A stretch of DNA of 64,000 nt from NCBI GenBank assembly GCA_034231615.1, contig CM067322.1, positions 102,447,587 through 102,511,586 on the forward strand, in the 5' to 3' direction. Positions 1 through 9,993 of this stretch are shown here, piece after piece. Source of the DNA: Meghimatium bilineatum (lineage: Eukaryota > Mollusca > Gastropoda > Stylommatophora > Philomycidae). The translations under genes were made by a program, and so were the position numbers. The stretch's first letter is position 1. Every line of letters begins with the position of its first letter. The notes below the pieces were generated by a model. That model was not told the DNA's origin. It did no database searches and was given only the letters and a program-made list of their open reading frames with translations.

Positions 1-114
1 CATGCTACGAGAACAACCAGCATCCACGCTGTCAACTAATTTTACAACACACAAATTAAAATGATGTCAATTTGACAGAGCATATTGACTTACATATTGA
101 AGATCCTGACTTAC

Positions 115-203
115 CGTTCGCTCCATCTGCCACGCCATTCTTTGCTATCACCATGTGGGTTACGGACCCTGATCAAGGTTACGGTCTGCTGCCCCATCAG
201 TAT
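115..203 (-). CDS. Calpain 1, coding exon 6 (catalytic Asn)
   Basis: An 89-bp exon, acceptor ACAG ending at 204 and donor GTAAGT at 114-109. It reads ILMGQQTVTLIRVRNPHGD then SKEWRGRWSER. Asn448 is the third triad residue. The calpain consensus is RNPWG, and the codon here is CAT (His). It ends in phase 2; no further exon is visible in 1-108. Confidence 0.9.
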
Positions 204-3200
204 CTGTAACAATGTTACATAAACACTGTAAAAATATCTCAACAAACTTCAACCTAAGTCATACCTAATTCATCGCAAGGAATGTTCCCACTGAATAGAA
301 ATACATATACGCCAGATTTGTCAGACCATTGACACAAATACAAACCCAGACACAACACATTTCTGTTACCTGGACTACATCCTACTGGAGATATATTAGG
401 GCTGTCAGAGATCAGAAATATCAATCTCCGTACCAAATAGTGACCTAAACGGTTAATATTCTGAAATTATGTTTGCAACAACCGCCAACCTTGAGGAGCC
501 TAGTTGTGTGATTATTTGAGAACAGGCTATTCTATATTTGATTCTTCTATATCTTAAACCAACAACAGATAATGTCATGACTCTGGGTCTATCTATCTAA
601 TCTTACCTATCCCACTACCCATTTATCCATCTAATCTAATTTAATCTAAATCTATCTACCAAATCTAATCTTATCTAACTATCTATTGTAATTTCCATCT
701 GATGTTCATTTTCAGATGACTATGGGATGTTTGTCATCCCAGGGAAAGTTAGAGTTATCCATCTATAGCTATTTGGGTCACAATGGCCATGGTCAGTCTG
801 TGTCTCTAAGAATTCTTTGATTGTTTCCAACCATCTAGCCACTAAATAAAGATGTCAAGTAAACAAATGTCATGTACATGTTATCCTCAATGTCTTACCC
901 GTCGCACATCTGTCACGCTGTAGGAATGTGCCGTGAGCAAACCATTCTCCAATAGAACAGACTCAACACCCTGGGGGAAAAACAAGACATCAGATAATTA
1001 CTTAGCAGAATTACTGCCTGAATAGCAAAATTATTACTTATATATATATATAATGATTATAATTTAGTAGTAGGCAGCTTTCTGTCTTTCCAGCAGATAG
1101 TGTTATTGTTGTACTATAAGAAATATAATCTTTGATCCATGGCCAGGATTAATGTGACTCACAAGACCAACCTCAGCCAGTCTTCCACAGTATGTACAGG
1201 GACATCACAGGCCCACTTGTACCATCGTGTGATGTTGTTGTACAAGGACATCACAGGCCCACTTGTACCATCGTGTGATGTTGTTGTACAAGGACATCAC
1301 AGGCCCACTTGTACCATCGTGTGATGTTGTTGTACAAGGACATCACAGGCCCACTTGTACCATCGTGTGATGTTGTTGTACAAGGACATCACAGGCCCAC
1401 TTGTACCATCGTGTGCCGTTGTTGTACAAGGACATCACAGGCCCACTTGTACCATCGTGTGCCGTTGTTGTACAAGGACATCACAGGCCCACTTGTACCA
1501 TCGTGTGCCGTTGTTGTACAAGGACATCCCAGGCCCACTTGTACCATCGTGTGCCGTTGTTGTACAAGGACATCACAGGCCCACTTGTACCATCGTGTGC
1601 TGTTGTTGTACAAGGACATCACAGTCCCACTTGTACCATCGTGTGCCGTTGTTGTACAAGGACATCACAGGACCACTTGTACCATCGTGTGATGTTGTTG
1701 TACAAGGACATCACAGGCCCACTTGTACCATCGTGTGATGTTGTTGTACAAGGACATCACAGGCCCACTTGTACCATTGTGTGCCGTTGTTGTACAAGGA
1801 CATCACAGGCCCACTTGTACCATCGTGTGCTGTGCTCTGTTTCTCATATATACTCCGTCACTCTCAACGAAGTGTCCAAGAGTATCACTTATAGCACGTA
1901 ACTCCATAGCTTCATGCAATAATCCACAGGGATCTCAACAAGAAATCCACTGTGTAAACAAGACAACGCAAGACGGATTCAAACCCATGACCTCTTGAAC
2001 ACAAGGTGAACAACTTAACCATTACACTAGGGAGATTCTCAGAAACACATCTTTGTACAAAGTAGAGGTAGACACTGAGATATTTTAACAGACTGTAATT
2101 CTTCATAAAGTACACATTTCTGTATTCTGCCATCTTCCATCCCCCTAGTCTCCCAGCCATCTGTGCAGACTGGATTTGTTCTAGTTTCAAACACCCATTG
2201 AAGCAGACAGTGTGGCGGATCAACATCTTATTGCCTGGGGGTTGCCCAGCTGTTGATCAATGACACCAAAAGTGTCTTCCACCATTAGAGATATCCCATG
2301 GGATCAATATCTTATTGGCTTGGGGGGGGGGGGGGGGGGGCTGCCCAGCTTGAGGTGGACGCTAGTTGATCAATGACACCAAAAGTGTCTTCCACCATTA
2401 TCCCATGGCGCCCTGTGTCTATGCCAATCGACAAGGACTAATAACTCGTAAATGCCATCTAGAAATTTGATTATGAGACCCATTAAATCGAGGGATAGAG
2501 TATACCTCTACATAGCAAAATGCCTGGGCTGAAATATAGAGACCATGTGAGACCAACTTCAGCATGTCTTCTGGGTCACTTTGACCATTTATGAGATGGG
2601 ATAGCCAACTCCACCCCCGAACCCTCCTTAGTAGCCTCTTACAACATGTATGGCATGTAACAGTATAGCTATTCTTTGCTCCCCTTTCAGGCCCAGCAAC
2701 ACAAGCACAATTTGTGATTGACTTGACAAAGCATATGCACTGATAGAACATTTAATAACAGTTACGTACAGATATACTGCAGCCAATCATAGCCAGACGT
2801 TCAATGGATTTAAAGAGAATGTTGATGATATTGCCAGGCAGGTTGCTGCGAGGACCTCTAAGATTATACTCTTCTGTGATTCCACCAGATAGATCGGTCA
2901 AAGCATCGACCATCTGACCCCCTTTCAGAGCTTCATATGATCCATATAATCTGAAAAACAAACAATGTGAGACAGAAATTTGGCTGGAACATAGAACAGA
3001 AGTAATCAATTTTAAATTGACTGTATCACATGAAAATCAGTTCATAAAACAGACTGAATTAACGTTTCGATCAAAAAGCCTTTGTAAAAAAAACACACAA
3101 AACAAATAAAGGACACACAATAGAATAATATTGCAAATGGGTCCAGCCTACTCTGATGAATGGAAGTAAACAATGTGATGTAATTTTTGGAAAAGTTCTA

Positions 3201-3364
3201 TAATGTAGGACATAGAAAATAAAGCAAACAGGTTTTTCTAAATTGCACCGACATCTGTCTATTGGTGTTTTATTTGATGTATTAAATTGATTTGTTTTTC
3301 AGTAGGTTTGAGTGGTTGTTTTTGTTGTTAAATCACAAACAACGAAGTACGGATATATATATGG

Positions 3365-3395
<31 letters not shown>

Positions 3396-6300
3396 TGATT
3401 GTATGTATAAAGATATATCTACGTATATGATTGTAGGTATAAAGATAATGTATGATTGTATATGTATAAAGAACAGGGCATTAATTTATGTAAAAAGGAA
3501 ATGACTGCTCGCATTTTGTTATTTCTGCAGTCAAGTTAACATTAACATAACATAAACATTTTGTTATTTCTGCAGTCAAGCTAACATTAAAATAACATAA
3601 ACATTTTGTTATGAAAGCAGTCAAGTTAACATAAATAAGCGATAATTTCTTTGAGCTGGTCAAATTGATGTGTGATCTATACAGGATCTGGATACAGGAT
3701 TCAACAAACCAACAAGAATATATTTTTTTGCAAGATACGACTTACTTGGCATATGCCTTTTCCATGAGAGCTGGCCAGAATTCATTCACATTAATTGAGT
3801 TAACAAAGATGAGCTGCCCTCTGTCTGTTGGCAAGAAATCATCCACCAGCACTTGTTTCCAGACTCCGAAATGCCAAAAATTAAATCGGAACACACCAGA
3901 GTACCAACCATCCTGGAAACTCTGACCAGCGGGAACAACTCTATCAAAGAGACTGCGGTGTTCAGGAGTTGAAAGGCAGGCCATAGCTGCAACAAACCAG
4001 CAGTCTCCTGTGAACAGAATATGTTATGTTAAAATTAGGTTAGATGATCAATACATCAATAGTAACAATATAGAGGCATCCAGGATTTGTTAATAAAGAC
4101 AATCATAATACAGCTAATAGGATTTGAACCAGGTTAGTTCAGATGGCACCCACTCACCTCACAACTTGAGTCAACTCATTTTTCTAGTTCACCACACGGC
4201 ATCTCTAAAGAGGATTTCTATTTTAGTCTAGACTTCCAACGTGTATAGTCTCAAGCTACTATGAACCTGTCGAACGACAAACAGGCTGAATGAGGGTAGA
4301 AGAAGGAATATGAACCTGTCGAATGACAAACAGGCTGAATGAGTGTAGAAGAAGGAATACGGACCTGTCGAATGACAAATTCCGCAGAAGACGGATGTGT
4401 CGGACCATTGACGCAAATAAAACGGCGACACAATGCATTTCCATCCTCTGGACTGCATCCTGCTGGAGATTGGTAGTACTGCTACAGGAGAGATCCAGCA
4501 GGAGTTTGAGAATGAACTCTGAAGAAGAAGACGAATGACAAACAGGCTGAATGAGGGTAGAAGAAGGAATATTTTGTTATTGTACGGTCATCATTACACT
4601 TACCAGACGATGCATAATGTTGTGCACAGTGACCTTGAAATAACACACATGATATTTCATCATACTGGAGATACGATGAGCATTAAACATGACTTTTACA
4701 AGAGAAGTCGGTGTAGTTACATCATCTATAAAACATGAATGATGATGATGAAGTAATCCCTTTAGCTGTGAGCAACTCTAGCCTTTCAGACGAAAGTACA
4801 GGCTCTTCTCACTTTTGTAACTGAGGCAACACATGGACACATGTCGGTTGTCTCAAAGTCATGGTCGTATAAAGGGGTTTATGGGAGCATGTTTAGTCTC
4901 AGAAAGGAGACATTTCAGTGGCGCCAAGTTCCCAGGAATATCATGTCCTGCCAAGATCAGTGTACACACCTATGGGCCAACAATTTCATCATTCCTTTGT
5001 TGGATTTGATGTGTGTACCAATGCTAATATTATCATGTATATATTTCTGTACTGAGATGAGATTTTGATGTTTGTGTGCCTATGCTAATATATGTTCTAT
5101 ATATTTCTGTATTGAGATTTATGTAGGCTGGAAAACATAATGCAGTGTGAAATTGTTTACAGTTTAAATGCAAAATCTGCACCTTTCAGACACATCAAGA
5201 CCAGTGTTTACTGACCTTTTTTTACCATGCCCCACGTAAGTCGTTCTACAATTCTTTGGCAGGCGATGATCTAACATAGGTACCAGATGACACGACTGAC
5301 AATATGAGCAGCACAAAAATCGTTTTTTTTAAATTGCATACATTCTCCATTTTATACAGTATAATGAAGTAAAACAACCAATTTCCCAAAAAGGTCCTCT
5401 TAAAAGAAGTGCCCTGGTAGGACTTTCTTAGCCTACGTAATCAGTATAAAGTCTTATCTGTGACCCTGGTAGGACCTTCTTAGCCTACGTAATCAGTATA
5501 AAGTCTTATCTGTGACCCTGGTGCTAAATATAATGTAATGAATTCAACTATGATAGTTAAGCTAAACATACCCAATTCACCCTGTCGGACATCGTATGGA
5601 TCTATTCCTTGGGCAAAGAACATAGGAGTCTGTCTGTTCCTCGCAGCAATGTCCTGGAATCATTGAAGAAAAATACATTAGCTATTGCCACAGAAAAATC
5701 ATGTTTCCTGAACACTTCTTTGTCTTCTGAAGACGGATGTGTTGGGCCATTGGTGCAAATAAAACATAGAAACAACACATTTCCATTCTCTGGACTACAT
5801 CCTGCTGGAAATCTAGTAGGACCATGATCCTGCTACAAGAGAGATCAGGCGGGAGCTTGAGAATGAAATCTAGTAGGACCATGATCCTGCTACAAGGGAG
5901 ATCCGGCGGGAGCTTGAGAATGAAATCTAGTAGGACCATGATCCTGCTACAAGAGAGATTCTGTGGGAGCTTGAGAATGAAATCTAGTAGGACCAAGATC
6001 CTGCTACAAGGGAGATCCGGCGGGAGCTTGAGAATGAAATCTAGTAGGACCATGATCCTGCTACAAGGGAGATCCGGCGGGAGCTTGAGAATGAAATCTA
6101 GTAGGACCAAGATCCTGCTACAAGGGAGATCCGGCAGGAGCTTGAGAATGAAATCTAGTAGGACCAAGATCCTGCTACAAGGGAGATCCGGCGGAAGCTT
6201 GAGAATGAAATCTAGTAGGACCATGATCCTGCTACATGGGAGATCCGGCGGGAGCTTGAGAATGAAATCTAGTAGGACCATGATCCTGCTACAAGGGAGA

Positions 6301-7560
6301 TCCGGCGGGAGCTTGAGAATGAAATCTAGTAGGACCATGATCCTGCTACAAGAGAGATCCTGTGGGAGCTTGAGAATGAAATCTAGTAGGACCATGATCC
6401 TGCTACAAGGGAGATCCGCCCACCCTAAAGGTGAATTGATGCCAAAGAATGACCATCTTCAGTTTTTATGTACGTCATTGTAGACTTCCATTCATTCATA
6501 AACCCATAACCTGTCAGGGTACTAAACTGGATGCATCAACACAGAGCCCTCCAGTGATTTCTATCCTTGGCGATGTGGATCGGTGAGTATGGAAAAATCT
6601 TGTCCTGTCCGATATTGCCTGTCCAGCAATACAGGGAAATGCAGTGATGGCATGACAGGGAAACAACAACAATCCTGATACCTAAAACTGGAGATAGAGA
6701 GCTGTGGAGAGCCATGATCGTCTACGCCAGCCAGCATAGCACCTAATGATGATAATTACATCTAAAGAGCAAACTAAAGTTATTCCTAGAAATAAAATTG
6801 GTATAAGAGAATTATGTAGCCTAATATAATGAATGAGGATGAAAATGTCTGGACTTACTTTAGCTCTCATCCAGTCTATTCTAAACGGAGGGTTCCTGCT
6901 AAAGTATACTGATGCATCAGTGGCCACAAATATAGTATCATTGTAAAGTTTTCCTCGCCTCAAATAATCTAGCCGCACTTTTTCAAACTCATAGAAACTA
7001 TTGTCAGCAGTTGGAGCTGATGATCTACTGCTAGAGACGCTGATTGGACTCTGAACATTGGCTATTGAGTTGTTAACAGTTTCTCTGTTAATTCTGTTGT
7101 TAACAGTGTCTTTGTCAATGTACTTGTTAACTGTACTGTAGTTGGAAACGTTGCTATAATTAGGGCCACCTCCTGAGTGTGGTTGTGCTATATTAGTTCT
7201 GTTGTTATTATTGCTGACCACGACAGGGTCGACGTAAGCATGAGACTTGGTAGGAGGCTGTGAAATGTTACTTCGACTGCTGTTACTGCCCAGACTGCTA
7301 CTTGTGCTGTTAAGTCTATCTTGTGATTTTGCAGTACGTCTTAAGGCTGAATTCGGGCTTGTTCTATCATCTATAAAACTATCCGAATCTAGACGGTTTC
7401 TACTAGCAGATATAAACTGAGCAGGTCTACGTTCAACTTGTGTGCGATTTAGCGTACCTGTTGCACCTGCGAGATTTGGTTGCGAACCCCCTGCCATTTG
7501 AGACTGCGATGCTAGACGCCCGCCTACCTCTTGACGCTTCTGTCTGTAATTTGCTGCCAT
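115..7560 (-). CDS. Calpain-family cysteine protease, partial (6 exons, C-terminus outside window)
   Basis: Calpains are calcium-dependent intracellular cysteine proteases that make limited cuts in substrates. Six exons join in frame with GT-AG borders: 7560-6859, 5653-5572, 4007-3746, 2950-2770, 970-899 and 203-115, giving about 462 residues before the left window edge. Residues 1-189 are a Ser/Asn/Arg-rich, probably disordered leader. From about residue 190 the CysPc domain follows: YEFEKVRLDYLRRG, FSRNPPFRIDW, GELGDCWFVAA (catalytic Cys264), VDDFLPTDRGQLIFVNS, NEFWPALMEKAYAK, LYGSYEALKGG, GGITEEYNL, AHSYSVTDV (His424) and LIRVRNPHGD (Asn448). Spacings of 160 and 24 residues agree with classical calpains (157 and 24 in calpain-2). 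The Trp normally two residues after Asn is His450. The start is the ATG opening the long exon. C2-like and EF-hand regions would lie outside the window, so the subfamily is open, though the core reads like classical calpains. Confidence 0.93.
300..415 (+). mobile_element. GAA-tail SINE-like repeat, 3' fragment
   Basis: It contains the shared block TCAGACCATTGACACAAATA and then CTGGACTACATCCTACTGG, found in copies near 4400, 5750, 10600, 25700, 29900 and 55900. It lies in calpain 1 intron 5. Confidence 0.6.
899..970 (-). CDS. Calpain 1, coding exon 5 (catalytic His)
   Basis: A 72-bp, 24-codon exon, acceptor CCCCCAG ending at 971 and donor GTAAGA at 898-893. It reads GVESVLLENGLLTAHSYSVT then DVRR. 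The usual calpain motif is GHAYSVT; here Gly is Ala and Ala is Ser around the catalytic His424. Phase 0 on both sides fits the flanking exons. Confidence 0.9.
1060..1170 (+). repeat. Dispersed repeat (AAGAAATATAATCT family)
   Basis: The block from GGCAGCTTTCTGTCTTTCCAG to AAGAAATATAATCT recurs at 16635-16720 and 16740-16860. It ends in GTGACTCACA. The element type is unknown. It directly abuts the 46-bp array. Confidence 0.6.
1192..1832. repeat. 46-bp minisatellite, about 14 copies
   Basis: The unit holds GTTGTACAAGGACATCACAG and CCCACTTGTACCATCGTGTG. Copies differ mainly at GATGTT, GCCGTT or GCTGTT. The array is in calpain 1 intron 4 and produces overlapping open frames that are not genes. 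Confidence 0.95.
1955..2045 (-). repeat. tRNA-like SINE head
   Basis: On the minus strand it reads TAGTGTAATGGTTAAG (A-box-like), a short hairpin, then GGGTTTGAATCC (B-box-like) about 35 bp later. It is degenerate as a tRNA, so a tRNA-derived repeat is more likely than a gene. Confidence 0.45.
2217..2405. repeat. Diverged tandem duplication with a long G tract
   Basis: Two copies of a block containing GATCAATGACACCAAAAGTG and TCTTCCACCATTA, the second interrupted by about 18 G residues at 2323-2340. Intronic. Confidence 0.7.
2520..2706 (-). mobile_element. GAA-tail SINE-like repeat, 5' part
   Basis: On the minus strand it begins CTTGTGTTGCTGGGCC and includes TGTAAGAGGCTACTAAGG and GGAGTTGGCTATCCCAT, like the full copy at 55690-55974. 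The 3' half is missing. Confidence 0.65.
2770..2950 (-). CDS. Calpain 1, coding exon 4
   Basis: A 181-bp exon, acceptor CAG at 2953-2951 and donor GTACGT at 2769-2764. It encodes LYGSYEALKGGQMVDALTDL, then SGGITEEYNL and IERLAMIGCSIS, matching the end of the first protease subdomain and the start of the second. It ends in phase 0 at codon 409. Confidence 0.93.
3351..3470. repeat. TA-rich microsatellite
   Basis: (TA)n with GGATATATATAT variants, then three degenerate copies of GTATAAAGATA. Calpain 1 intron 3 side. Confidence 0.85.
3512..3645. repeat. 45-bp tandem repeat, 3 copies
   Basis: The unit holds CATTTTGTTATTTCTGCAGT and CAAGTTAACATTAACATAAC; the starts at 3512, 3557 and 3602 are exactly 45 bp apart. 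Confidence 0.9.
3746..4007 (-). CDS. Calpain 1, coding exon 3 (catalytic Cys)
   Basis: A 262-bp exon, acceptor CAG at 4010-4008 and donor GTAAGT at 3745-3740. It encodes GDCWFVAAMACLST with the nucleophile Cys264, then FRFNFWHFGVWKQVLVDDFL and NEFWPALMEKAYAK, all hallmark calpain core blocks. It ends in phase 2, and the next exon completes Lys. Confidence 0.94.
4105..4215 (-). repeat. tRNA-like repeat family B
   Basis: On the minus strand it holds GTTGACTCAAGTTGTGAGGT, GTGCCATCTGAAC and CCTGGTTCAAATCC (B-box-like). A close relative lies at 35205-35295 on the plus strand, and shorter relatives at 11335, 11408, 30297 and 30650. Confidence 0.6.
4262..4575. repeat. 57-bp tandem repeat split by a SINE
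   Basis: Units ATGAACCTGTCGAACGACAA then ACAGGCTGAATGAGGGTAG occur before 4379 and continue after 4531. The gap is filled by the SINE at 4380-4531. Confidence 0.8.
4380..4531 (+). mobile_element. GAA-tail SINE-like insertion with 11-bp target duplication
   Basis: A 5'-truncated copy ending GAAGAAGAAGA. It is flanked by CGAATGACAAA at 4369-4379 and 4532-4542. The duplication and the truncated 5' end indicate LINE-type target-primed insertion into the surrounding array. Confidence 0.85.
4738..4840 (+). repeat. Dispersed repeat (CCCTTTAGCTGTGAGCA family)
   Basis: ATGATGATGAAGTAATCCCT then TTAGCTGTGAGCA and a block with CCTTTCAGACGAAAGTACAG. The same two blocks recur, farther apart, at 36910-37070 and 37225-37310. 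Confidence 0.55.
5400..5525. repeat. Tandem duplication of about 57 bp
   Basis: CCTGGTAGGAC, TTCTTAGCCTACGTAATCAG and TATAAAGTCTTATCTGTGAC occur twice in a row. Confidence 0.85.
5572..5653 (-). CDS. Calpain 1, coding exon 2
   Basis: An 82-bp exon between a CAG acceptor (5656-5654) and a GTATGT donor (5571-5566). It reads DIAARNRQTPMFFAQG, then IDPYDVRQGELG, the segment just before the catalytic Cys. It ends in phase 1, splitting the Gly codon of GDCWF. It is too short to stand out as an open frame and was found by joining phases. Confidence 0.9.
5725..5815 (+). mobile_element. GAA-tail SINE-like repeat feeding the 57-bp array
   Basis: GAAGACGGATGTGTTGGGCC to GGACTACATCCTGCTGG, as in the copy at 4380. 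Its 3' module continues without a break into the array at 5816. Confidence 0.75.
5814..6415 (+). repeat. 57-bp minisatellite, about 10.5 copies, derived from a SINE 3' module
   Basis: The unit holds CTAGTAGGACCATGATCCTG, CTACAAGGGAGATCCGGCGG and GAGCTTGAGAATGAAAT. One unit corresponds to the single segment between ACTACATCCTGCT and the GAA tail in the SINE copy at 10545-10665 (minus strand). 57 is divisible by 3, so long open frames exist on both strands; they are not genes. Confidence 0.93.
6482..6640 (-). mobile_element. LINE 3' end fragment
   Basis: The minus strand matches the C-terminal codons and 3' end of the LINE at 8538-9718 (CATCAACACAGAGCCCTCCA here against CTTCAGCACACAGAGTCCTC there), with a (TGAA)n-type tail at 6482. 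Confidence 0.75.
6640..6755 (+). mobile_element. Second LINE 3' end, opposite strand
   Basis: It encodes ELWRAMIVYASQHST then stops and an ATG-repeat tail. The same end occurs on the minus strand at 34205-34330. It lies back to back with the fragment at 6482-6640, inside calpain 1 intron 1. Confidence 0.7.
6859..7560 (-). CDS. Calpain 1, coding exon 1
   Basis: This exon encodes 234 codons starting at ATG 7560 and ends in phase 0 before a GTAAGT donor at 6858-6853. It holds the whole low-complexity leader (Ser runs, four Asn, RTNIAQPHSGGG) and the first CysPc segment ending DWMRAK. The open frame continues past the donor but loses calpain similarity there, which supports the splice site. No signal peptide or membrane segment is seen. 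Confidence 0.92.
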
Positions 7561-8285
7561 TGAAGATTTTCAACAACTTTTACTTAAATTAAAAACTATT
7601 ATTAATAATACTTGAAAACTAGCACATCACAGATTTAATAACAATTTGAATAGCTGGTATTTTGATGTCCTTCTCAACAACGCGGAAGTGACCACTTGTG
7701 TTTCAGACGTGAGTAGATCGATACCTCCTTTGAGATCTCGATACCTCTAGCAAATCCTGGCTACTCGATATTTCTGTTCTCTTGACCAACATAACATAAC
7801 AAGTGACAGAATTACAAACATAACGATTTGTTTTTAATTAATTAAATCATGATTGTTCTGCTATGAAAATGTGTAAATAATTGTCAACAATTTCAAAATA
7901 TGTATGGGAGGATTCGTGACATCGATAAACGAGTCTATTTCATGTCAGAAATGTCTGCTAGATCTATCATGAAGGTTACAAACGACTCAATGTGGTGGGC
8001 GTTTAATTGAAGTAATCCTTCCAGATCACGTTTTTTTAAAGTAATTCATAAACAACTCGGAAAATTTCTTTATAGTAGGTGCGGTAACATTCTTGTCCTG
8101 TTGAAACCTTGTGGTCCAATGTGGGTGTTAAACGTTAACTTAAAGGACAGCCTACATTTTGGAAATCTAATGAGGCTCAAAAACCGTAGTTCTAACCCAA
8201 ATCTTCAAATTAAATTAACATTTTTCTAATTCTGACAAACAATACATTGTTACAATATATATACAGGGTTATATATATGTATATA
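7561..8285. promoter_or_regulatory. Upstream region of calpain 1 (possible TATA-less promoter)
   Basis: About 700 bp upstream of the calpain 1 ATG, with no gene and little tandem repetition, unlike its surroundings. GCGGAAGTGACC at 7682-7693 resembles an ETS-factor site, common near metazoan TATA-less starts. A CTCGATA motif recurs at 7736-7775. No TATA box or start site can be placed, so the promoter role rests on position plus one motif. Confidence 0.3.
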
Positions 8286-8380
8286 TATAGTGGGTTACTT
8301 AGTGAAATCAGAAAGAGTGGGTTACTTAATGATATCAGAAATGGTGGGATACTTAGTGATATAAGAAAGATACTTTATTT
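8255..8380. repeat. TA tract plus 31-bp tandem repeat
   Basis: A TA-rich stretch, then three copies of GTGGGTTACTTAGTGA-type units. Confidence 0.75.
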
Positions 8381-8469
8381 TTGTATCAGGTTTTGAGACA
8401 GCGATATGCAGAGAACAGTTACAACAGGCAAGTGAGGTTAAGGACGTCGTCGTTAGAAAATATTTGATG

Positions 8470-8537
8470 TCTGGCACCGTGAGATCCGGACACAGAATAC
8501 TAGAAAATAGAGAGATGTGGAGATCCAGACACATGAT
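8470..8537. repeat. 39-bp minisatellite, left part
   Basis: GGAGATCCGGACACAGAATACTAGAAAATAGAGA-type units continue at 9719, across the LINE insertion. Confidence 0.85.
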
Positions 8538-9718
8538 CAATCAATCAATCAATAAACCCATAACCCTTCAGGGTCGTAGGGGTACCACATTGGATGCTTC
8601 AGCACACAGAGTCCTCCGGCGAATTCTATCGTCAGCGATGCGGATGAGTGTGGAAATATCTAGCCCTGTCCATTCCTTGATGTTGTCTGTCCATGTCTTT
8701 ATTTGTCCTCCTCTGCTTCTTCCACCCTCGACAGTTCCCTGCAGTATTGTTTTTGACAAGGAATCGTGCCTGCATACATGTCCGAACCATGCTAGTTTTC
8801 GTCGTTTCACTATTGAAAGCAATGGCTCCTGGACACCTGCACACATCTCTACTTTATTTCTTACGTACACATTGGTCTTATGTTCCCTATAGGAAATTCG
8901 TAGAATTCTTCTGTAGCATTTATACTCGAAAGCCTGTAATCTTCTCTCCATGTCCGCAGTGAGTGTCCAACTCTCACAACCATACAACACAACGGAAAGC
9001 ACCAGCGACCTATACAGTTTGATTTTCACTCCAACACTGATGTTGCTTTTCCAAATCACAGTTAGCCTTGACAATGACGCTAAAGCCATCTCCAGCCTTA
9101 TTTTTAGTTCTGCTTTGCATTTACCATCGCTGCATATACTGGATCCGAGGTATTTGAAGGTATTCACCTCTTCAAGCTTGTGTCCATTCATCATGATATT
9201 AGTCTGGTTTTCTGTGTCTCTGCTGTTTACCAAAATTTTGCTCTTATCTGAATTGATTTCCATTCCGTACTTGCTGGTAACTTTTTCTAACTTTGATGTT
9301 AATTCTTGCAATGATTGTTCTGACCCAGCTATAAGATCAATATCATCAGCGAAACGCAAGTTGCAAATAGGGCGACCTCCGATCGATATAGACGTGTTGT
9401 AGTCATGCAATGTTTCTTGTATGATGTGCTCTAAGTATATGTTAAAAAGTACTGGGGACATTACGCATCCCTGTCGAACTCCCACAGTTGTTTTGAAGAA
9501 CTCTCCAATTGTATTGTGTGACAAGACAGCACTATTTGCATTTTCGTACAGAGCTTCAATAATGTCTATAATTGTGGTGTCAAAATTAAATTTCCTTAGT
9601 ATGTGCCACAGACCATCATGCCAAACACGATCAAAGGCCTTTGTAAAGTCAATGAAGTTGTGGTATAAATCACGTTGGTGTTGAATATGTTTTTCGATTA
9701 GTGTTCGGATGTTAAATA
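8538..9718 (-). mobile_element. 5'-truncated LINE with 11-bp target duplication
   Basis: The element carries a continuous RT reading frame and a (ATTG)n 3' tail at 8538-8555, flanked by AGACACATGAT at 8527-8537 and 9719-9729. It interrupts the 39-bp array. The frame is nearly undamaged, so the insertion is probably fairly recent. Confidence 0.93.
8568..9717 (-). CDS. LINE reverse transcriptase fragment
   Basis: This copies element RNA into DNA at the target site. The frame is open from the truncation point at 9717 to the TGA ending at 8568, about 382 codons, with no in-frame start because the 5' end is lost. Visible motifs are FIDFTKAFDRVWHDGLW (motif A), VGVRQGCVMSPVLFNIYLEH (motif B), LRFADDIDLIAG (the FADD catalytic box), NSDKSKILV, FKYLGSSI and YGCESWTL, then a C-terminal domain with RRKLAWFGHV and a basic GRSRGGQIKTW. 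The endonuclease domain is absent. The family belongs to the CR1/RTE-like LINEs; I cannot fix the clade. Related degenerate copies lie at 6482-6640 and 31094-32340. Confidence 0.92.
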
Positions 9719-9993
9719 AGACACATGATACTAGAAAATAGATAAATGTGGAGATCTGGATACAGAATACTAGAAAATAAAGAAATGTAGAGATCTGGAT
9801 ACAGAATACTAGAAAATAGAGAAATGTGGAGATCTGGATACAGAATACTAGAAAATAGAGAAATGTGGAGATCTGGATACAGAATACTAGAAAATAAAGA
9901 AATGTAGAGATCTGGATACAGAATACTAGAAAATAGAGAAATGTGGAGATCTGGATACAGAATACTAGAAAATAGAGAAATGTGGAGATCCAT
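9719..9993. repeat. 39-bp minisatellite, right part, about 7 copies
   Basis: Units GAGATCTGGATACAGAATAC then TAGAAAATAGAGAAATGTG. One unit type matches the left part before 8537. Confidence 0.93.

Noticed and set aside
1955..2045. Functional tRNA gene on the minus strand
   Set aside because: A and B boxes are recognisable but the acceptor stem does not pair; a SINE head is more likely.
5682..6483. Long overlapping frames on both strands (LLDFILKLPPDL and ILLQGRSGGSLRM)
   Set aside because: Product of the 57-bp SINE-derived array.
8464..9402. Plus-strand open frames over 8464-9402
   Set aside because: Antisense shadows of the LINE RT frame.
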